From Bryum argenteum (lineage: Eukaryota; Streptophyta; Bryopsida; Bryales; Bryaceae): a stretch of DNA of 64,000 nt. The stretch spans positions 31,057,864 through 31,121,863 of the forward strand of contig CM073322.1 of assembly GCA_037043015.1 (NCBI GenBank), given 5' to 3'. A program made the position numbers and the translations under genes. The notes under the pieces were generated by a model, which saw nothing but the letters and a program-made list of their open reading frames with translations, searched no databases and was not told the DNA's origin. Of this stretch, positions 49,177 through 60,140 are shown piece by piece (within the stretch, counting starts at the first letter, position 1; every line of letters starts with the position of its first letter).

Positions 49177-51630
49177 TCACTCCTCCAAACATTCGATCCG
49201 GTCTGTAGGCACCTGCACCGAAGGATTCTCCTCCGTAACCACCTGCTCTAGAGGAATTTGGTCTGGGGCCACATGCTCCACAGGAATCTGATCGGTCGGT
49301 AAGAGCGGCCGGGATAAGTCTTGTACTAGCTGTGCGCTTTGGTTCGTTATCTCAGCTAGTCGTGCCTGCAGTTCCCTCGTTCTCTGAACTCAGCAACAAT
49401 GGCAAGCCCAGTCAGTTCGAATACCTACAGTGGAAAATTCCTACAGTGTTTCAGCAAGTGTCATTGCAACATAAGCCAAAACTCACCGCGCCTGTTTGTA
49501 GCTAAACTATCAAATAACATAACAGCAGTCGAACTACAATTCAAAATGATTGAGCACATTCAATCGATTGCACAACCCCCGATTCAGACGTTTCTTTTAG
49601 GCATACCTCGTTTCGATCTTGATGCTCGCTCAGCTTCCTCCTGTGGATGTGCTCAGCCACTTGCTCGTCCGTCATCTCACCCGGCATCTGACATTTACAT
49701 ACTGGAGAAAACCCAAGCAAGGTGTTGTTTAAACATGTTCCTTATAGAGTTGTAGGGATTTGTAAATGACGATAAATGTGAAGGAGTTCGACAAGGAAGA
49801 TAATTTGCACTCCGGAAGATAGAGAATCAATCTCCCTTCATTAGAAAGATCTCCATTAGGACTCCAGAGCGATAAATTATCAAAAGTATTTGTGTGCTGA
49901 GAGTCTTACATGGTGAATCTGCTTGGACATCATAATCCTTCGTCTTGCGCATCCTGCCAGCTATCTTGGGTGTTTCTTGCTTCGTGGATGGATCCTTACG
50001 GGCCCTCTTGGTATTTCTCTTCTGTTCGGACGCATCTAATTTTGGCTTCAGACTCTGTTCACAGTTGAGAGTGTATGTACGCATACATACAAGATGTTAG
50101 ACGTGTTTTGATTCTTAGCCAACTCCCAAAAAAAGCTCAAAGAGAACTAAACTTAGAACAGAACTTTATAACAAACCATAATTAGTTCATGCATCACTCA
50201 GCTATATAATCTGGTTAGCTGGATAGAGATAGTCTCACCATTACCGGTGTTAAGGTCCTGTGAAGCACTGGATTCTCGGTTTGCTGCACCAGGCTTGCAT
50301 TGAGGTTCCAAAGAGCAGGTGATCTCACCATTCCTGGTGTTAAAGCCCTCGGAGGCTTTGGGCTCTCGATTAGCGGCACCATGCTGGAATTCAGGTTCCG
50401 AAGAGCAGCTGGTGGGGTCGAAGGCTCAAACAATGGCTCCGGATAGATGGGAGGCTCTAACGGTAGAGCAGGCTGGAGTGTTGAAGTGCCGTGGTTGCAG
50501 TTGGTATTGCAGTTGCCGGCGACCCAGCTTGAGTCTGGCCACCACTGACTAGAGCTACTTGCATTGGAGGGTCGGGCAAACGGGGGATCTACCCAATGAG
50601 GTTCTTCCCAAGATCTCCGTGGAAGTTCCTGGTTGCAAAAACATGCAGAAGTTCACCACGTAAGATTCAGAGACTCCGAACTTGAAATGCAAGAAGTTGC
50701 TAAAACTGAAAGATGGAGAAGAGTGATTCTTACATTTTGAAGCTCCATCTTGTGCACATTCTGTGCGAGCTTCATCATCTCCAGCTCCGGATCAGTTCGG
50801 TGGGCAAGAACGGACCAGTCCAGCACCCTTTCACTCGTCATCACCGTGGAGCTTTCGAGAGCTGGTCCAAGCGGTGGCTGCGGCCAGGTTGTAGGTGCAA
50901 CGTTTCCAGGTTCTCCTCCACTTGATGAAGAAGAAGCCACGTAGTGCTGCAGTCCCAGTCCAGATGAAGGATGCAAGAACTGTTGCGACTGTATTGGAAA
51001 CTGAGGCGCCATCGATAGCCCTTCTGTCTCGTAAGCGGGCCGTGATGGACTCGCAAGCGGAGTCAGCATAGGTGGCGGTGGTGCAGGTTGAGGCGGCAGG
51101 AAGGGCCAGTCGGTGAGATCCTCTCCATCGCCAACAACATCCGGAAGGTTAAATGGCGATCGGAGGGTCGATCGCGTCATGGCAAATTTGAGGACCTCAG
51201 CAGCACGGGAGAGTGCGGTGATCGGAGAATAGGCGTCACTCTCGACATGTGCAGGGATGCCGAAGGTGTCAGCCGATCGACCACGCCACTGCGTGACAGG
51301 CGGCACCTGATCATGCATCTGGCCGATTGCATTTGATTGTGGAGACATACGATCTAGAGCAGGAACAGGGGTCTCGCGGTCGATCGCAGCAGCTTGATCA
51401 CCTTCCTGTCTCTCGACATCAAACTCCTGATCAAACCCCTGATCAAACCCCTGCAGTGAATGATGCTTGATGTCGTGCCCGAATTCTGCAGGTCCAGGAC
51501 CTGCATGTTCCATTTCTACCGTGCTCGGACGTGGGTTGATATTTTCGTTGAAGATATCGTCTTCCGTAAGTGCTACGAACTCCATGTCGGCCTGCAGCTC
51601 TGCAACGCTCAACTGTGCGATCGGCTCCAT
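49177..51630 (-). CDS. unknown disordered protein with 17-residue repeats
   Basis: Not recognised. Exons in transcript order: 51630-50734, 50628-50239, 50054-49910, 49701-49607, 49383-49177; all phases close and give 577 residues from the ATG at 51630. Upstream the frame stays open to about 51847 through three more 51-bp units (AELQAERTTEPIAQLSV), so a spliced upstream start would lengthen the repeat region. Features: Pro/Ser-rich low-complexity regions; a double SMVPLIESP / SLVQQTENP motif in exon 2, each followed by LTP.MVR; a basic KRNTKRARK patch in exon 3 (possible nuclear signal); a short helical MTDEQVAEHIHRRKLSEHQD in exon 4; and a coil RELQARLAEITNQSAQL in exon 5. Nuclear location is inference. 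It could be a transposon accessory gene or a young host gene. Confidence 0.65.
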
Positions 51631-51789
51631 GGTGCGCTCGGCCTGCAACTCTGCAACGCTCAACTGTGCGATCGGCTCCGTGGTGCGCTCGGCCTGCAAC
51701 TCTGCAACGCTCAACTGTGCGATCGGCTCCGTGGTGCGCTCGGCCTGCAACTCTGCAACGCTCAACTGTGCGATCGGCTCTGTGGTGCG
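51591..51789. repeat. 51-bp tandem repeat, four units
   Basis: Units start at 51591, 51642, 51693 and 51744 and are nearly identical (one or two changes). A length of 51 keeps all frames open; on the minus strand each unit encodes the 17-residue AELQAERTTEPIAQLSV. The first ATG of the gene lies in the promoter-distal unit. Confidence 0.9.
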
Positions 51790-51849
51790 CGTGAGTGCTC
51801 GAGGGAGGGAGACGATCCCTGATCCCTGTATGTAGTTTTCCTGCTACAG

Positions 51850-52200
51850 TGGGATCGTGGCCCTTTTTGCCCTCGTTGCCCGCCCTGGTCGCTAGGTACC
51901 CTGAAAGGAAATGTATGCCCTGGCTGCCCTGCTCGCTACCCTTGGGAAACCTTGGCTCACCTGCTGGGTACCCTCACAAAACCCTGCCTGCCTTGCCGCG
52001 CTTGCTACCCTTGCGAATCCTTGCTTAGCATGCCCTGCTCGCTACCCTCGCAAAACCCACTTGCACAACCCTTCCTTGCTCACTACCTTCAAAAAAAAAA
52101 ATGAAAGCCCTTGGTGCCCACTCTACTCGCTACCCTCGAGAAAAATGTAAGCCCTCTCTGCCCACCCTCTTTGCGACTCTCACAAAAATTGAAAGTCTAG
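51850..52200. repeat. degenerate 40-bp minisatellite
   Basis: About eight diverged units with the core TGCCCTGCTCGCTACCCTCG followed by A-rich spacers. It lies immediately upstream of the minus-strand gene at 51630, in its likely promoter or 5' leader. Confidence 0.65.
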
Positions 52201-52299
52201 GGAATTCATCAAGAAGAACGTACATGTCTATCAAGTTTCTAATTTCTACTATAAAAATGATAGTATTATTGCAAGGCTACTATGTGAGCCAAGATATTT

Positions 52300-52629
52300 T
52301 TTGATGAATTTTTTTGATACAATGTAATCTTTGAGATGAAAATGAACAACTTTCTAGTTGGTGATTTTTTATTAAGAATTTCATGTTGGTAGTATTTTCA
52401 CTTCAAAATAGTAGTTGATGCTTTTTTGTAGCCTGTTTTGTGCTCTACAATGTTATCATCTTGCAATCTATAAGGTCCCATGACTCAAGTCATGGTCCAC
52501 ATGATCTACAACAAATCTTTAATAGTTTGCACAACTAAGATTTGCTTAGCTTATCGTTATTATCATCTATGAAACATTTCTATTAATAAGTTTTTGGCTA
52601 AAAGTACCCCAAAGACATTTAGGGGTTAA
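52300..52629. mobile_element. TTAA-bounded larger element, partial
   Basis: The right end CATTTAGGGGTTAA (TTAA at 52626-52629) and the interior (TTGCAATCTATAAGG, CATGGTCCACATGATCTACA) match copies I and J. The left end is not identified. Confidence 0.6.
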
Positions 52630-53489
52630 TATCATGGCAATGTAATTGTTTGCACTATAGTAAATAGTGTAGTTTGTGATCGTGAATATCACTCTAAATA
52701 TAAAAGTTCTAAATTTGTAAATTAGAACATTTTATGTGCATTCTAACACTTTTTATGGGAAATATAGTTCTCTTGGTCAATATTGAAATATGAATATCTA
52801 GTGTTAGTGAGCAAATGAAATCGAAGATTTTTTTTTTATGGAAAAACAAAAAATTTAGAAATAAAATAAATCAAATTAGATGAGAAGTAAAATGCATGGA
52901 GAGAGGTGTTCAACCAAATTTAAATGCAAATTGCAGCTACATAGAGAGGTGGCATGCAATCACCAACATTAATTTGTGACAAATAGTATCAGAAAGGTAG
53001 TAGGGGAAAGCAAATTATTCAACTCACCACCTCACGCTAGATACACGATTACTTAGTGTAATTTTTTCAATCGAAACAAACTCCCATTTGATTATGATGA
53101 TTTATAGTCAATAAAATAAAAAATTAGTCATTTAATCTAATTGTGACTAAAATATAATTACCTTGTATGAGATTTAGCACTTTTTCTAAGAATATCATAA
53201 GAATCAAGGTTGTATCTACCATATAATGATGCAACATTTGGGAGCATTTGATATACTCTTACCCCCTCATCGTCCATGGGTCCAAAAATTGAATGGTCTT
53301 TGAAGAGTAGTGTCTCCTATGTCCACTATTGGGTTTCAATTTCATCTCTTTGGTTGGTATCCAATCCAAGTATATTTTTTCTTGTAAAGATCTTAATTTC
53401 ATCCACTATGTTTTGGAGACATGTCATGGATTTTAGTGTAAGAGGTTTAGATATGGTCTATTCTTCCTTTGTATAATATGGGGCAATTC
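52630..53489. other. AT-rich intergenic DNA
   Basis: No gene is seen. Confidence 0.4.
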
Positions 53490-53760
53490 TCACCATTCCA
53501 AGACTATCATTTGAGCCAAGAATTTTTTTTTGTATTTTATTTGCTTCAAGAGTGTTTTTAACATGAAGGTGAACAACTTCCTTGTTGGTGAAATATTGAT
53601 TGCAAATGGTTTGTTGATAGTATTTCCATTTCAAAGTGAAAATGCTCAAATCTTAGACTGGGTTTTTAGTACAAATAGTCAAATATTTTATTATCTTGCA
53701 ATCTATAAGGCCTCATGACTTCAAAATTTGACCCACATGACCTACACCAAGTGTCCTGGG
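53490..53760. repeat. interior fragment related to copies I and J
   Basis: Contains TTGCAATCTATAAGG, ACTTC-TTGTTGGTGA and CACATGACCTACA blocks in the same order as 52300-52629 and copy J, but lacks recognisable TTAA ends. Confidence 0.55.
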
Positions 53761-53891
53761 TTAATGTACACTAAACCGGGTACAAAATGGGCAACTTTAG
53801 TGAGTATATGCTGTACTACGAGGTATATGAAATTGAGGTAGTTGGGCATGTCAGGGCCTGACGCGTGGCGGTTTTATGCATTAATTGCTCT

Positions 53892-53968
53892 GGGTGGGGC
53901 CGGGAAATCGTCGTGGTGGGGGGGAAATCTCGGGTGGGGGGGGGGGGGAAAGCTCGGCCTCGGGGGGA
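53892..53968 (+). other. G-rich tract with G-quadruplex potential
   Basis: At least six runs of three or more G occur in 77 bp on the plus strand, including a run of 13 G near 53936-53948. Several four-run combinations with loops under eight bases can be drawn. It lies in otherwise AT-rich DNA about 500 bp left of the CACTA terminus. Confidence 0.6.
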
Positions 53969-54481
53969 AGCTCGGCAGGGAGCAAGGAAGCTGTGTCCAC
54001 AGTGTGTTGACTTTGCTCTCGCGATGTTTTTGCAGTCGTTCCCATGCTTTTGCTGCTATCTGTTGAAGCTCGAGGTAGTTTAGGGTTTCAGAGTGAGTTA
54101 TTGTTCTCGGTCTGTCGACGTTGCTTTCCGCGTAGTGGAGCTTGCAGCCGCTTACTCACCTTGCAGGGCCCGCTTACTCGTAGTTCTTGCAGCCCCTTAC
54201 TCGTAGTTTTGCAGGCGCTTACTCGCAGCCGCTATTTCTTGAAGCTCGAGTTTGTTGAAGGTTGAGTGTGGTGATATTCTTTTGGTTTGAGAATAGTAAC
54301 AAGGTTTTGTATTGCATCGAGGGAGTCTGGCACGAGGTAGTCTGGCATGGACAGGGTTGTAGACAATATTGAGGTCAGCGCGAGAGTTTTCAGTCATGTT
54401 TCGGGCTTCTTAGAGCAGACATTTCGTGGAGTAGGAGGGTTTAGTGCTCCGAAGGTAGCCAAAGCTGGATGCTGCTACTAT
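53969..54481. other. GC-richer DNA left of CACTA element
   Basis: A short tandem motif TTGCAGCC-GCTTACTCGTAG is repeated about four times at 54145-54232. No gene is supported. Confidence 0.4.
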
Positions 54482-55444
54482 CACTACTAGGATTCAACAC
54501 TGGAAACTACGGCTAAATCGTAGCTATTTAGTCTGAGCTTCCGAAAAATTTGAGTCCTGAAAACGTAATGATCGGTGCAGGCAGTCGTAGCTATTTATTT
54601 AGCGACGTTGGGGTGTAGAATCCGTTACGGCTCGCAACCATGCTGGGAACTCGTCGTTCCCATGCGATTGCAGTTCTCAGGCGCTCTCAATGCAGGTGGT
54701 GGGGCCCACCAATGGTAGAAGTGTTTGATAAAAAGAGCGTCTATCTACTGTAAATAGATTTACTTCTCCCAGCTTAAAAGTAAACGACCGATTTACCGTC
54801 CTATGGTGGAAAAATTGCGTACCCCTGTAATGTGAATTAAATTTGTATTACCCCTGTAACATTTTGGGTAAAAATATTTTTACCTTTACTCATTCACATG
54901 CGGTTCTTACTACCGGGAAAGAATCTGGAAATTCTACCATGCCCTGTATTTGATGGACACGTGCATTCATAGTACTTGTGGGTAGATTTCTGATTCCGAC
55001 TTTGTTATGCTATCAATTTCTGAGAACCTAATAACGGCTTCGATGTTGACTCGTGGAAAGTAGTGATAAGTAGAATTGCTTTTGCAATTAGCAATTTGCA
55101 CAGGAACTGGATTCTACCATTTACATTTAGCAGCAGCCAGTAGAATATGAATAACACATCCCTGTATACGTTCCGTGAGACCTTACTCACGAATAGTCTA
55201 AAAGAAGGCTGAAACAAAATAAAGTATTGCAAACGACTGTGGCGTGAGAGAAGCAATTCAATCCTGTGAGATAAAAAAGGAGAGTACTTGTTTAAACTCC
55301 CATGGTCCGCATGAATCTGCAAAATCTGATCATCTGAAGTATTGTTACTTGTGTCGACATTTCAGCCACGGTATGTACAGAATGTTTCACAGGAGCTACA
55401 CAGCATTTACGATATAAACAAAATAGAAACGTGGGGACAAGACA

Positions 55445-58400
55445 TCAGTCCCGGTCGTCTGCACTACCGTCCTCAGATGAAGTCCCGTCTTCCTCTCGCT
55501 GAGTTTCTTCGAGCTCCGATCCGCAAGCTTGTAAGTGTGCGCTGGCCTCCTCTCCGTCATCCTCTCCGTCTTCCTTGCTTGAAACCGACTTCGACGAATC
55601 TGAATCGCTTGAATTTCCGGTTTTGCGGGTAAGATCCTCCTCTTCCTCATCTGAAGATGTTCTCGCACTCTCCTCGGATGTGTCTCGTGACGCACGCCGT
55701 GCTGGTCGTTTCTCAGGGGATTTCGAAGGTGCAGCCTCTTGAATGGCCAACGCATCGTTCTGGGCCCCTGCTTTCTCCATGTACCGCTTACGTATCATTG
55801 TGAAAAGGCTGCGAATTCCGTCTCGTTTACCTATTGTTACCTCCTCATCAGTAGGCACGCGCTTGAACTCTGACTCCTACATCAACGATCATGCGAGCAC
55901 ATGTCAGCACAGATACGGCAAGGAAATACAAAGCATTCCTAATGTCTGCCTCTGAATTCACACAAACATCGTGAATGTCAGCCTTTCACGTTGAGGTCAA
56001 AGAAGGTAGCTGAACTTTTCCGGTCTACATAACAATGTCAGAAATTAGAAACAGGAGAAATGGGAATTCAGCAAAAGGTTGGAAGTGCTTACTTGAGTGG
56101 TTGGTGAAGCCGGATCATGTGATTGAAATGATATATGTTTACAGATTTCGAATCAATCAATTCATATAGTACCGACATTTGAATTGCAAAAAAGGGAAAG
56201 AATGTGCTCACAAATTTCTTGATTAGGCCTGCCACTCCCAGCGACCCGAGTCGATGTGTGTACCCCATTCTTTCTGTCCTTGCATCCGCCGCTACTTTGC
56301 ATTTGTTAGATTTTTCCTGGTAGGACCGGTTAGAAATGGAGGCCCAAATATTATTCCATGACTTGACGGTAAGACCATGAGCGATTGGTGTAAACCTCTT
56401 TGTGTTATTTTTCTTCATGTGATTCCTTGTTCGCTGCCTGCGTTGTCTAATATTCGTTGCTACATCCTCTAATACATAGTCAATGTCATATTTACCCGGA
56501 TACAATGACTGGACCCTATTGGCAAAAGCTCTCTTCAAAGCCTTGTCTTGTGATGGCCACGAAACGTCCCACGGGAAAATCCATGGAGCTCGGTCATGGG
56601 TGTAGCTTTGCATATGCTTCCAGAACCTCCCAATCGGATGGCCCTGCTCATTCACCTCGCATGGAGGCACCTCCCTGACAGTATCCCATACTCCTATATT
56701 ATGCAAATCATTGATAGCGTTGCTCTCGCTATGCAAACTACGATTTGCAGAATCCAATGACTGAGAGTTCTTTTTCCTCCCCACTGTGATGTCGCTTACC
56801 TTCGAAGCCTCCCTTGTTTGCTCTTTGCGCTTCGATGGCTGCCCTCTGCTACTTTCACGAGGTGAGGGCACCTCTTTTCGGTTTTTCTTTTTACAGTCCG
56901 CCTCCAACAATGTTTTCTTCATCTCCAAGTCACGCATTGCTTTGTCAATGCTCTGCATCTCAGCTTCTTTCTCAGCCGCCTTCCTCGCGCGCCTCAACTC
57001 CTTCTTTGAACGCTGTGCACTTTCAGGCGTGGATTTCTCCTTCCCCAGCTCCCCCTTCCCCTTTGACTTCGAAGTCGCTTTCTTTTTAGTACTGCCAGTC
57101 AGCTCCTGTTGTGGACCAGTAGCTCCCAGTTCCTCTTCTAACATCTGCAATTGCTCGGAATATAAAAGTGAGATATATAACAGTTAGACTTGTTACAACA
57201 TGCATCACTTCTGAGGTTACCTCGCATGACCAACAGTGTGAATAGCAATAATCCAAAAGTTAGAATTTACCTCTGCCTTTGCCCGGAGGTACCTAGCCTG
57301 CTCAAGCGGTGTAAGTTTGCTGAGTATCGCATCCAGATACATCTTCGGCCCTTCTGTGAGCGTCACCCCTGTTGTCTGTGCTGCTGCGTTGGGTAAACTA
57401 GTCACGAACTTCATTGCTGGGGGAGAGGACGGGCCCCGACTACTCCCGTGCTTCGGTGGTCGACTACTAGGGGTACTCTGCGGTGGAGAAGTCGGAACGG
57501 GGGATGAAGGCGGAATCGGGGATGGGCTTCGTGACCTTGTACTCCTAAACTCTGCCAAACAATCAGCTACCGTAATCTGACAAGGCTTCGGCTTATTCTT
57601 CGGAGTAGGACATTGCGTATCTGCTTCGTTATCTGCTAGAGGGAAATCAATCGCAATGGTGGGAGGCGGAGGACTTTCTATATCTGAAACATTCAAAGGT
57701 AACTCAGTCGCACTACTCGACGGCGCTCCCTGGTTCACTCCTACTGCGACTGACTGTAATCTACCTGCGTCATTCACAACCATGTTAGCTTCTGGAACTA
57801 ATGACTCTGACTGAACTGCAGTGATCTCTGCAGCTGACTCTCGGCAAACCACTCCCTCCTCAGCGCCCTGCGGTAACCCTTGTGCAGATGCCAATCGAAC
57901 TTCATTTTCGAGAGGCTCTGCGTTTGCCTCCTTCGCGTACTCAGTGAGCGAAGGCTCCTCTGCGCTCTCCTTGCCTCCTTCATCTGCACAGACTTCTTTC
58001 GCACCCGCAAACTCTCTGATGTCCTCTGCAGGGTCTGGGGAGCCGGCCTTGCTTTCACCTCGAGACGTGCCTGCGTTGTCACTGCCAAAAGCCACCACCT
58101 CCTTCTGGGGAGTACTTGCATCTACACCGGGGAAGCTAAATCCTGTAGATGAGCGGGAAAAATAATTTTAGTCTAAATATTACATCTCAGAGTTCAAGAC
58201 CTCAGTCCATACACTGGAAAGACTGAAATTCAAAGGTGTGAGTCATCTTACCTTCGCCACCTTCGGAGCCTGTTGCAATTTTCTCCTTCACAGACGGCAG
58301 CTCCTCGGCCTCCAAATACTTCTGAAGGCTTCTTCTCGGAACGTCGTGGTCCCTCCTCACTGCAGTGCTACCCACCAACTCTGTCTTCTCCGACTCCCCA

Positions 58401-58987
58401 CCTTTGTTGTCGGCTATGTCTCTCTGCCTCAAGCTTCTCGAGTGCTGCAACACCTGCAGAGTTTGAGATGAAGCTGTGCATTGATGCGTACCAGCCGCCG
58501 AAGGTTCCGATGACGTCGCACTTTCTCTGTGCCTCTCTTGCCGCCTTGAGAGATTTTTCTTCTTCGCTGGACTCTTGATCGACAAGTCAATGACGGTATC
58601 CGCGCTCCGCAGGTACATGGAAATTGTCTCCTGCTCCTCCCCTGATGCGCTTGTAGTCCGGATGATCTTCTTAGTCCAAATTTGCTAGTCTTGTGCTCGG
58701 TGGTTCTTCCTCTTGTTACCCTTCTTGGACAGGGTATATGGTTGCGTAGGTGCAGTCGTCCCCGATTCAAACCCTGCAGGTGGAGGTTTTGCACTCCTGG
58801 TTGCATACGGTTTCGGTGCAGGAATTTGGACCTCCTTCGTCTGGTATAGTGTGTCCACGTCCTTTACTCTGAGGTTGCAGGTGTCGTCCTCCTCGCAAGT
58901 GACCCCTGTCTCGTAGACACTCCGACGATGGCGGTCCTGCGCATCGGCTGTACCTCCTCCACTATCGGCCATTTCTACGTCCGGCAT
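55445..58987 (-). CDS. CACTA accessory protein (Transposase_24-like), internal amber codon
   Basis: Exons in transcript order: 58987-58252, 58142-57271, 57144-56212, 55876-55445; all phases close, 990 codons. One TAG (58687-58685, codon 101) interrupts the frame; it is followed by CAA. Starting at the ATG at 58618 avoids it and gives 867 residues, which is the safer product. Features: Pro/Ser-rich middle with RSRSPSPIPPSSP; Lys/Glu-rich coil KKELRRARKAAEKEAEMQSI; a globular segment IFPWDVSWPSQDKALKRAFA to KSWNNIWASISN and EKSNKCKVAADARTERM that recalls the plant Ptta/En/Spm accessory domain; and an acidic SSDEEEEDL-rich tail. The position, divergent from tnp2 inside CACTA ends, supports a DNA-binding transposition factor. 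The domain match is from memory. Confidence 0.7.
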
Positions 58988-59188
58988 TTAATACCGAAAA
59001 CGTGTCCTTCACTCTCCTGCAGAAACGGCGAAGCGGAGCAACTATAGTTCAGGAACTAGCGATGAAGAGCAACAACAGTAGCGAAGCAAAGTGAAAAAAA
59101 AAGATCACACTCCAGAGGATTTAGATAACGCACCGAGGAAGGCGGGTAAGGATGAACTCGCCCTGAGGAGAACGCCGAAAGCCAGTCG

Positions 59189-59306
59189 CCCTCAACACCT
59201 CGCCCTCTGCTACCTGCACAGGAACTCGATGTGATGAAGTCGACTATCCCTCAACGCCTCGCCCTCTGCTACGTGCTCAGCAACTCCAGGTGACAAAGTC
59301 GACCTC
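59189..59306. repeat. two-unit 58-bp tandem repeat
   Basis: CCTCAACRCCTCGCCCTCTG followed by CTAC-TGC and ending AAGTCGAC occurs twice in tandem, with further GTCGAC and GCGACTACAAC repeats to 59410. It lies between the divergent CACTA genes and may hold transposase-binding or promoter sites. Confidence 0.65.
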
Positions 59307-60140
59307 AGCAACCCGTCCTCACGGAATCGACTCGCCTTCAACGACTTCTAACACTTCGACTACAGCGACTACAACGACTTCAAATTGTCGACTACAGCGA
59401 CTACAACAAAATACAACACTTCGACACAATCTCTCCACGTCTAAAACCGACTCCAACTACCGCTCAAGAGAAACTACAGTACTGGACGCGCGCAAGCTCC
59501 TCGACTACCCTCTCGCACAACAAGGCCAGGACGAAAACGAGGTGTTCCAGCAGAAGAACGGAATGAGCGGGACGACGAAGCGAGTGAAAGTGAGGCAGAA
59601 AGCAAGTGAGGAAGAAAACGAGTGAGAAAAACCAGAGTTCACCCTGCGAGGATCGGGGCGCCGTCGGCAACGGTTTCATAATTTTTTTTCTTAAATGTTT
59701 CTCATCATTTCGCACAGTTAGTACGTCTCATCCATCTCAGACTCGTAGGTACGTACTCATGGACGTACTGAAATTTGATTTCCATTCATATCATAATCTT
59801 TTTCACTTATTACCCTAAGTAACGCTCATTCGCATGGTCAACTATGTATGTCTACGGGGTCAAACCTGTGATGCAGAAATACATGTAGAAAATTCCAGCC
59901 AAAGTTTATGTTTTTTTTTTATTTTTGTTAATTTGAACGTTTTTATGTTTGGAAGTTGGTGATTTTTTAATTCTATTCAAATATACTCTCTATTATGAAT
60001 AGTACTATGAGTTACATTTGCATTAGGAAAAAGTCGAGGCTTTTCTCATTTCTTGTTGTACATGTTCCTAGTGTATTGGAAATACTAATTCCTAAATCAT
60101 TTATCTTTTGTGTCCATGACTGTATTGTAGGACTCAAATC

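Noticed and set aside
51467-51835. Plus-strand frames through the 51-bp repeat
   Set aside because: A 51-bp unit keeps every frame open; the minus-strand frame is the one that joins spliced exons in phase.
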